A stretch of 64,000 bases of DNA from Accumulibacter jenkinsii (GTDB lineage Bacteria; Pseudomonadota; Gammaproteobacteria; Burkholderiales; Rhodocyclaceae): assembly GCA_036625225.1 (NCBI GenBank), contig JAZKUF010000002.1, positions 868,001 to 932,000 of the forward strand, in the 5' to 3' direction. The notes under the pieces are model-generated. The model worked only from the letters and a program-made list of their open reading frames with translations. It ran no database searches and was not told where the DNA came from. This document shows positions 59,592 through 64,000 of the stretch, piece after piece (positions within the stretch are counted from its first letter, which is position 1; every line of letters begins with the position of its first letter). A program made the translations under genes and the position numbers.

Positions 59592-61490
59592 TCAGTGTTG
59601 TTCTGGGCGCGGAGGCCTGGCCTCGCCCCTGTTTTCGGTGCCGCCTTGAAGCGCTCGCACGGCGCCCACGATCCCGTCGCGGTCGAGACCGATCCCGGCC
59701 AGCAACTGCGTCTGGTCGCCATGTTCAATGAAACGGTCGGGAATCCCCAGGCGCAGCAGACGAGGCGGATGGGTGAGCGCTTGCACAATCCGGTCGACCT
59801 CGGCGCCAGCGCCGCCAATCAAGGCATTTTCTTCGACGCTGACGAGCAGGGAATGTTCCGCTGCCAGGGTCAGAATCAGTTCGCGGTCGATCGGCTTGAC
59901 GAAGCGCATGTTGGCGACCGTCGCATCGAGCACCTCCGCCGCCGCCAGCGCGGGCGTCAGCATGCTGCCAAAAGCGAGGAGAGCGACGCCGCTGCCGCGG
60001 CGGCGGATTTCGCCCTTGCCGACCGGCAGGCCGACGAGTTCCGGATCGACCACCGTTCCCGGGCCGCTGCCACGCGGGTAGCGCACCGCGCTCGGGCCGT
60101 CGAGGCGGTAAGCCGTGGTCAGCATCCGGCGGCACTCGTTCTCGTCGGACGGCGTCATCACCACCAGGTTGGGGATGCAGGTCAGGAAGGAAAGGTCGAA
60201 AGCCCCGTGATGGGTCGGACCGTCGGCGCCGACCAGCCCACCGCGGTCGAGGGCGAAGACCACCGGCAGTTTCTGCAGCGCGACATCGTGCACCAGTTGA
60301 TCGAAGCCGCGCTGCAGGAAGGTCGAGTAGATCGCCAGCACCGGCCGCAGCCCTTCGCAGGCGAGTCCGGCGGCAAAGGTGACGGCATGCTGCTCGGCGA
60401 TTCCGACGTCGTAATAGCGCTCCGGGTAGAGCTCGCTGAAGCGCAGCAGGCCCGAGCCTTCGCGCATCGCCGGCGTAATCCCGATCAGTTTCGGATCGGC
60501 GGCCGCCATGTCGCACAGCCAGTCACTGAAGATCTGCGTATAGGTCGGCTTGGCGCTGCTGGGCGTGCCGGCGATGCCGACCTCGGGCCGAAACTTCGAG
60601 ACCCCGTGGTAGAGGATCGGATCGACCTCGGCCAGCTGGTAACCCTGCCCTTTTTTGGTGATCACGTGCAGGAACTGCGGTCCCTTGAGATTCTTCAGGT
60701 TCTGCAGCGTCGGCACCAGCGACTCGAGGTCGTGGCCGTCGATCGGGCCGATATAGTTGAAGCCCATTTCCTCGAACAGCGTGCCCGGCGTCAGCATGCC
60801 TTTGACGTGCTCCTCGGCGCGCTTGGCGAACTCCCGCAGGGACGGCGAAAAGTCGAGGATCTTCTCCCCCGCCTTGCGCGCGGCATTGAAGCTGCTGCCC
60901 GAGAAAAGCCGCGCCAGGTAACGATTGAGCGCGCCTACCGCCGGCGAGATCGACATGTCGTTGTCGTTGAGGATGACGAGCATGTCGGCGTCCGCGACGC
61001 CGCCATTGTTCAGCGCCTCGAATGCCTGGCCGGCCGACATGGCGCCGTCGCCGATGATCGCCACCACCTTGCGCGTCTCGCCCTTGATCTTGGCGGCCAG
61101 TGCCATGCCCAGCGCCGCCGAGATCGAGGTCGATGAATGACCGACACCGAAGGTGTCGTAGGAACTCTCGCTGCGTTTCGGAAAACCCGAGACGCCGCCC
61201 TGCATGCGCAGCCTCGACATGCCGGCGCGGCGGCCGGTGAGTACCTTGTGGGCATAGGTCTGATGGCCGACGTCCCACACCAGGCGATCATGCGGCGTAT
61301 CGAAGACCCGGTGCAGGGCGATCGTCAACTCGACCGTGCCGAGGTTCGAAGACAGGTGGCCGCCGGTGCGGGCGACCGACTCGACGAGAAAAGCGCGCAG
61401 TTCGTCGGCCAGTTGCGGCAGTTGTCGGCGATCGAGCCTGCGCAGTTGTGCCGGATCGCTGATGGTGTCGAGAAGTGGGTAACGGCTCAT
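59592..61490 (-). CDS. dxs: 1-deoxy-D-xylulose-5-phosphate synthase
   Basis: A 632-residue thiamine-diphosphate enzyme for the first step of the MEP isoprenoid pathway (pyruvate + glyceraldehyde-3-phosphate). It has the GDG thiamine/metal motif in IIGDGAMSAGQAFEALNN, and GHSSTSISAALGMA. A DRGGLVGADGPTHHGAFD segment lies in the transketolase-like middle domain. It sits in an operon with ispA and xseB, a common order in proteobacteria. Confidence 0.96.
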   Translation of the reverse strand: MSRYPLLDTISDPAQLRRLDRRQLPQLADELRAFLVESVARTGGHLSSNLGTVELTIALHRVFDTPHDRLVWDVGHQTYAHKVLTGRRAGMSRLRMQGGVSGFPKRSESSYDTFGVGHSSTSISAALGMALAAKIKGETRKVVAIIGDGAMSAGQAFEALNNGGVADADMLVILNDNDMSISPAVGALNRYLARLFSGSSFNAARKAGEKILDFSPSLREFAKRAEEHVKGMLTPGTLFEEMGFNYIGPIDGHDLESLVPTLQNLKNLKGPQFLHVITKKGQGYQLAEVDPILYHGVSKFRPEVGIAGTPSSAKPTYTQIFSDWLCDMAAADPKLIGITPAMREGSGLLRFSELYPERYYDVGIAEQHAVTFAAGLACEGLRPVLAIYSTFLQRGFDQLVHDVALQKLPVVFALDRGGLVGADGPTHHGAFDLSFLTCIPNLVVMTPSDENECRRMLTTAYRLDGPSAVRYPRGSGPGTVVDPELVGLPVGKGEIRRRGSGVALLAFGSMLTPALAAAEVLDATVANMRFVKPIDRELILTLAAEHSLLVSVEENALIGGAGAEVDRIVQALTHPPRLLRLGIPDRFIEHGDQTQLLAGIGLDRDGIVGAVRALQGGTENRGEARPPRPEQH

Positions 61491-61538
61491 GAGTTTTTCT
61501 TGTCCTGCAGAAGGCTCGGTGGTACCCGGAAGCGGCGG

Positions 61539-62459
61539 TCAGAATTTGCGCTGCGTGATGAAATCGGTCAATTCGAGAAGGCGCTGGCTGCGTTCAGCGA
61601 AAGGGCCGAGAGCGGTCCGTGCCTGTTGTCGGAGATCGGCAGCCAGTTCGCGGGCGCGCTCCAGCCCCAGCAGGCTGACGTAGGTCGGCTTTTCGGCGGC
61701 CGCATCCTTGCCCGCCGTCTTGCCCAGGGTGGCGGTGCTGGTGGTGCAGTCGAGGATGTCATCGACCACCTGGAAGAGCAGACCGGCGCGCTTGGCAAAG
61801 CGATCGAGCGCATCGCGCTCGGCGGCAGCGAGCGGTGTGCCGCAGAGGCCACCGAGGAGAACCGCGGCACGGATCAGGGCACCGGTCTTGAGCGCATGCA
61901 TCAGTTCGAGTTCGGGCTGGTTGAGGCTCTTGCCGACCGATTCGAGGTCGATCGCCTGTCCACCTGCCATGCCGCAGGAACCGCTGGCACGCGCCAGAAG
62001 GCGGATCATTTCGACCTGTCGGAGGCTGTCGCCGAAGTCCTCGCGCGCCAGGATCTCGAAGGCCAGCGACTGCAGGCTGTCGCCCACCAGCAGGGCGGTG
62101 GCCGGGTCGTACTCGACATGGCAGGTCGGTCGACCCCGGCGCAGGACATCGTCGTCCATGCACGGCAGGTCATCATGCACCAGCGAATAGCTGTGCACCA
62201 GTTCGACGGCGCTGGCGACGATTTCGAGTCGCGGCAACGGCGCAGCAGTCAGTTCACCGGCGGCAAAAACGAGCAGGGGCCGCACCCGCTTGCCGCCGTC
62301 CAGGCTGGCATAGCGCATCGCCTGGTGCAGGCGGGCCGGAATCGCCTCGCCCGGCGGCAGGCAGCGGATCAGCGCGGCTTCGACCTGTGCCTGAACGCCG
62401 CGCATCCAGTCGGCAAAAGGGGGCGTCGTGTGGGCTGACTGGGGGGGTGCGATGCTCAT
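61539..62459 (-). CDS. ispA: Farnesyl diphosphate synthase / polyprenyl synthetase
   Basis: A 306-residue class I prenyltransferase that joins isopentenyl and dimethylallyl diphosphates. The two Asp-rich motifs are HDDLPCMDDDVLRRG and FQVVDDILD. The start at 62459 overlaps the xseB stop by 4 bp. It acts just after dxs in the pathway. Confidence 0.94.
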   Translation of the reverse strand: MSIAPPQSAHTTPPFADWMRGVQAQVEAALIRCLPPGEAIPARLHQAMRYASLDGGKRVRPLLVFAAGELTAAPLPRLEIVASAVELVHSYSLVHDDLPCMDDDVLRRGRPTCHVEYDPATALLVGDSLQSLAFEILAREDFGDSLRQVEMIRLLARASGSCGMAGGQAIDLESVGKSLNQPELELMHALKTGALIRAAVLLGGLCGTPLAAAERDALDRFAKRAGLLFQVVDDILDCTTSTATLGKTAGKDAAAEKPTYVSLLGLERARELAADLRQQARTALGPFAERSQRLLELTDFITQRKF

Positions 62460-62743
62460 CTCGTTTCTCCGCCATCGGGCTCGAAATCGCGTAGCGTGCC
62501 ATTCTCGAGGATCTGGATCTGCCGTTCGGCGTCGCCGAGTTGCTGCTGGCAATGCCGCAACAGCTCGCTGCCGCGTCGATACGCAGCCAGCGACTCCTCG
62601 AGCGGCAGTCGCCCCCCCTCCATGTTCTGGACGATCTGCTCCAGTTCGGCCAGGGCGATTTCGAATTTGAGTCCACCGACGGCACTGTCGGCGGTGCCGG
62701 AAGCCGTAGCGTCGGCAGGGATCACGGGCTTGGATCGTGGCAT
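62456..62743 (-). CDS. xseB: Exodeoxyribonuclease VII small subunit
   Basis: A 95-residue helical-hairpin protein with the XseB signature FEIALAELEQIVQNMEGG and PLEESLAAYRRGSELLRHCQ. It assembles with XseA to degrade single-stranded DNA. The ATG at 62743 is preferred over the TTG at 62761. It is the first gene of the xseB-ispA-dxs operon. The 258 bp upstream hold no supportable gene. Confidence 0.92.
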   Translation of the reverse strand: MPRSKPVIPADATASGTADSAVGGLKFEIALAELEQIVQNMEGGRLPLEESLAAYRRGSELLRHCQQQLGDAERQIQILENGTLRDFEPDGGETR

Positions 62744-63001
62744 GGGAAAGACGCCGGTCAAACCGGCGAAAATAGCCTATTAGTAGGCTTGCGGTCAAAT
62801 CAAAAACGTCGGCAATATTCCACTGCCTTGCGCGACCGGCGGCGGCGAAGGAAAAACCGGCGACCGCCGTTGCCGGCGAGCCCTTGCCGTGGCAGCCGCT
62901 CGACCGCCATTCGCCTGCCCGCTGTCGCGGGAACAGCCCAAGGCCGATGCCGCCGCAGCGGACTGGTGCTAAACTGGCCCGATCAAAAAAGGGAGCCTGC
63001 C

Positions 63002-63373
63002 ATGATCGTCATAGAACAGCAACCGAAACGCGTCGAAGTCACGGTTTACGCGGAATTCACGCTGGCGGACTACAAGGAATTCGAGGATGCGGTCAATCAC
63101 GCGATTCAGTTCGAGGGGCCGGTCGATCTGCTCTTCGATCTGCGCGAAATGGCCGACTTCACCCTGGATGTCGCCTGGGAAGACATCGTCTTTGCGCGCG
63201 CCCACGCCAACGATTTCAGCCGCATTGCAGTCCTCACCCACAGCCAGTGGGTCGCCTGGAGCGCCTGGCTGTCACAGATGTTCGTCCGCGCCGAGATGCG
63301 CATCTTCGACGAGGAAGCCGACGCGCGGGCCTGGCTCGCCGCAGGCGGAGAAGAAGCCGAAGGGCCGGCATGA
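63002..63373 (+). CDS. STAS/SpoIIAA-like domain protein
   Basis: A 123-residue protein resembling the SpoIIAA-like group. A compact alpha/beta fold contains VDLLFDLREMADFTLDVAWEDI and ends in an acidic tail (FDEEADARAWLA). Such proteins are thought to bind lipids or nucleotides or act in stress regulation, but no specific role is established. Its stop overlaps the next gene by 4 bp. Confidence 0.75.
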   Translation: MIVIEQQPKRVEVTVYAEFTLADYKEFEDAVNHAIQFEGPVDLLFDLREMADFTLDVAWEDIVFARAHANDFSRIAVLTHSQWVAWSAWLSQMFVRAEMRIFDEEADARAWLAAGGEEAEGPA

Positions 63374-64000
63374 ACCCGCTGATCGACAGCGCAACGCTCG
63401 CCGGGCATCTGGATGACCCGGACTGGCGGGTCTTCGACTGCCGCCATCTGCTCAGCGACCCCACTGCCGGCGAACAGGCTTACCGCGCGGCACACCTGCC
63501 GGGAGCATCGTTCCTGCATCTCGATCGCGACCTGTCGGGACCGATGAGCGGCCGCAACGGGCGCCATCCCTTGCCCGATCCGGGGCGGCTGGCAAAAAGG
63601 CTGGGCGCGGCGGGGGTGGGTGCAGCGACGCAGGTGGTCGCCTATGACGATGCCGGCGGCGCTTTTGCCGCCCGCCTGTGGTGGTTGCTGCGCTGGATCG
63701 GCCATGATCGTGTCGCCGTGCTCGACGGCGGGATCGAGCGCTGGAAAGCGCAGGGCAGACCGCTGACGACGGAGGTCGAGGCGCCCATCCCGGCCGTGCT
63801 CGAAGTCAGGCTGCAGGATCGGGTGGTGAGCAGCGACGAACTGCTTGCCGATCTCGATGGCCGCCGGCTGTGCCTGATCGATGCCCGCAGTCCCGACCGT
63901 TTTCGGGGCGAGAACGAAACCCTCGACCCGGTTGGCGGGCACATTCCCGGTGCGCACAACCGTTTTTTTCGCGACAACCTCGACGCCGACGGCGCTTTTC
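63370..64000 (+). CDS. Sulfurtransferase with rhodanese domains (cut by window end)
   Basis: The first 210 residues of a rhodanese-type thiosulfate/3-mercaptopyruvate sulfurtransferase. The first domain includes WRVFDCRHLLSDP and the YDDAGGAFAARLWWLLRW segment. A second domain begins near LCLIDARSPDRFRGENE, with GHIPGAHN as the typical signature before the window ends. The catalytic Cys loop would lie beyond the end, so its presence cannot be checked. The ATG overlaps the preceding stop. Confidence 0.85.
   Translation, partial: MNPLIDSATLAGHLDDPDWRVFDCRHLLSDPTAGEQAYRAAHLPGASFLHLDRDLSGPMSGRNGRHPLPDPGRLAKRLGAAGVGAATQVVAYDDAGGAFAARLWWLLRWIGHDRVAVLDGGIERWKAQGRPLTTEVEAPIPAVLEVRLQDRVVSSDELLADLDGRRLCLIDARSPDRFRGENETLDPVGGHIPGAHNRFFRDNLDADGAF

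Overview
The window is high-GC bacterial chromosome. It most resembles a floc-forming betaproteobacterium of the Rhodocyclaceae / Candidatus Accumulibacter type. The support for this is a PEP-CTERM protein behind a near-perfect sigma-54 promoter, an exosortase-A-type PLP decarboxylase, a large exopolysaccharide/O-antigen locus, and gene orders such as prfB-lysS and rpsP-rimM-trmD-rplS. The taxonomic call is inference; there is no rRNA gene. I found no tRNA genes, CRISPR arrays or intact insertion sequences.

Layout. 1-12.7 kb: a PEP-CTERM protein, prfB (with its programmed frameshift), lysS, a stand-alone MnmC2-type oxidoreductase, an Lrp regulator divergent from leuA, a stress/DUF2382 fusion protein, a PAS-only protein, and a zinc-ribbon membrane protein paired with a TAXI-type binding protein. 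12.7-19.9 kb (minus strand): a six-gene hydrogenase-4-like membrane complex. Its large subunit has lost all four Ni-Fe cysteines, so it is an Ehr-type (energy-converting hydrogenase-related) complex rather than a hydrogenase. A small RHH regulator with a perfect palindrome in front of it lies on the other side of its promoter region. 20.6 kb: metY.

22.3-41.7 kb: one long plus-strand polysaccharide locus, visibly AT-richer than its flanks up to about 37 kb. It encodes a CDP-6-deoxyhexose branch with two C-methyltransferase-like proteins, Wzx, Wzy, several GT2 glycosyltransferases, a WbsX/GH99-like protein and assorted methyltransferases. It ends with a UDP-QuiNAc-type initiation module (WbpV-like reductase, small phosphoglycosyl transferase, WbpM-like dehydratase) and a Wzz-like chain-length protein.

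41.9-50.6 kb: the most unusual part. It holds a B12-dependent glutamate mutase (GlmS, GlmE, and the GlmL chaperone), a free-standing acyl carrier protein, an adenylate-forming ligase, two fold-type III PLP decarboxylases (one exosortase-A-associated) and a GNAT acyltransferase, with no PKS or NRPS. By analogy with vicenistatin (VinN/L/O) and butirosin (BtrI/J/K) it could make an ACP-bound 3-methylaspartate or 3-aminoisobutyrate group and pass it to an acceptor, plausibly a surface polymer.

51.3-56.5 kb (minus strand): JetB, JetC and JetD of a Wadjet anti-plasmid system with no JetA at the locus. A REPIN-like inverted repeat overlaps the jetD stop codon. 56.7-64 kb: housekeeping genes rpsP-rimM-trmD-rplS, folE2, dxs-ispA-xseB, a STAS-like protein and a sulfurtransferase cut by the window end. 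Short tandem repeats (8, 9 and 10 bp units) occur at three places.
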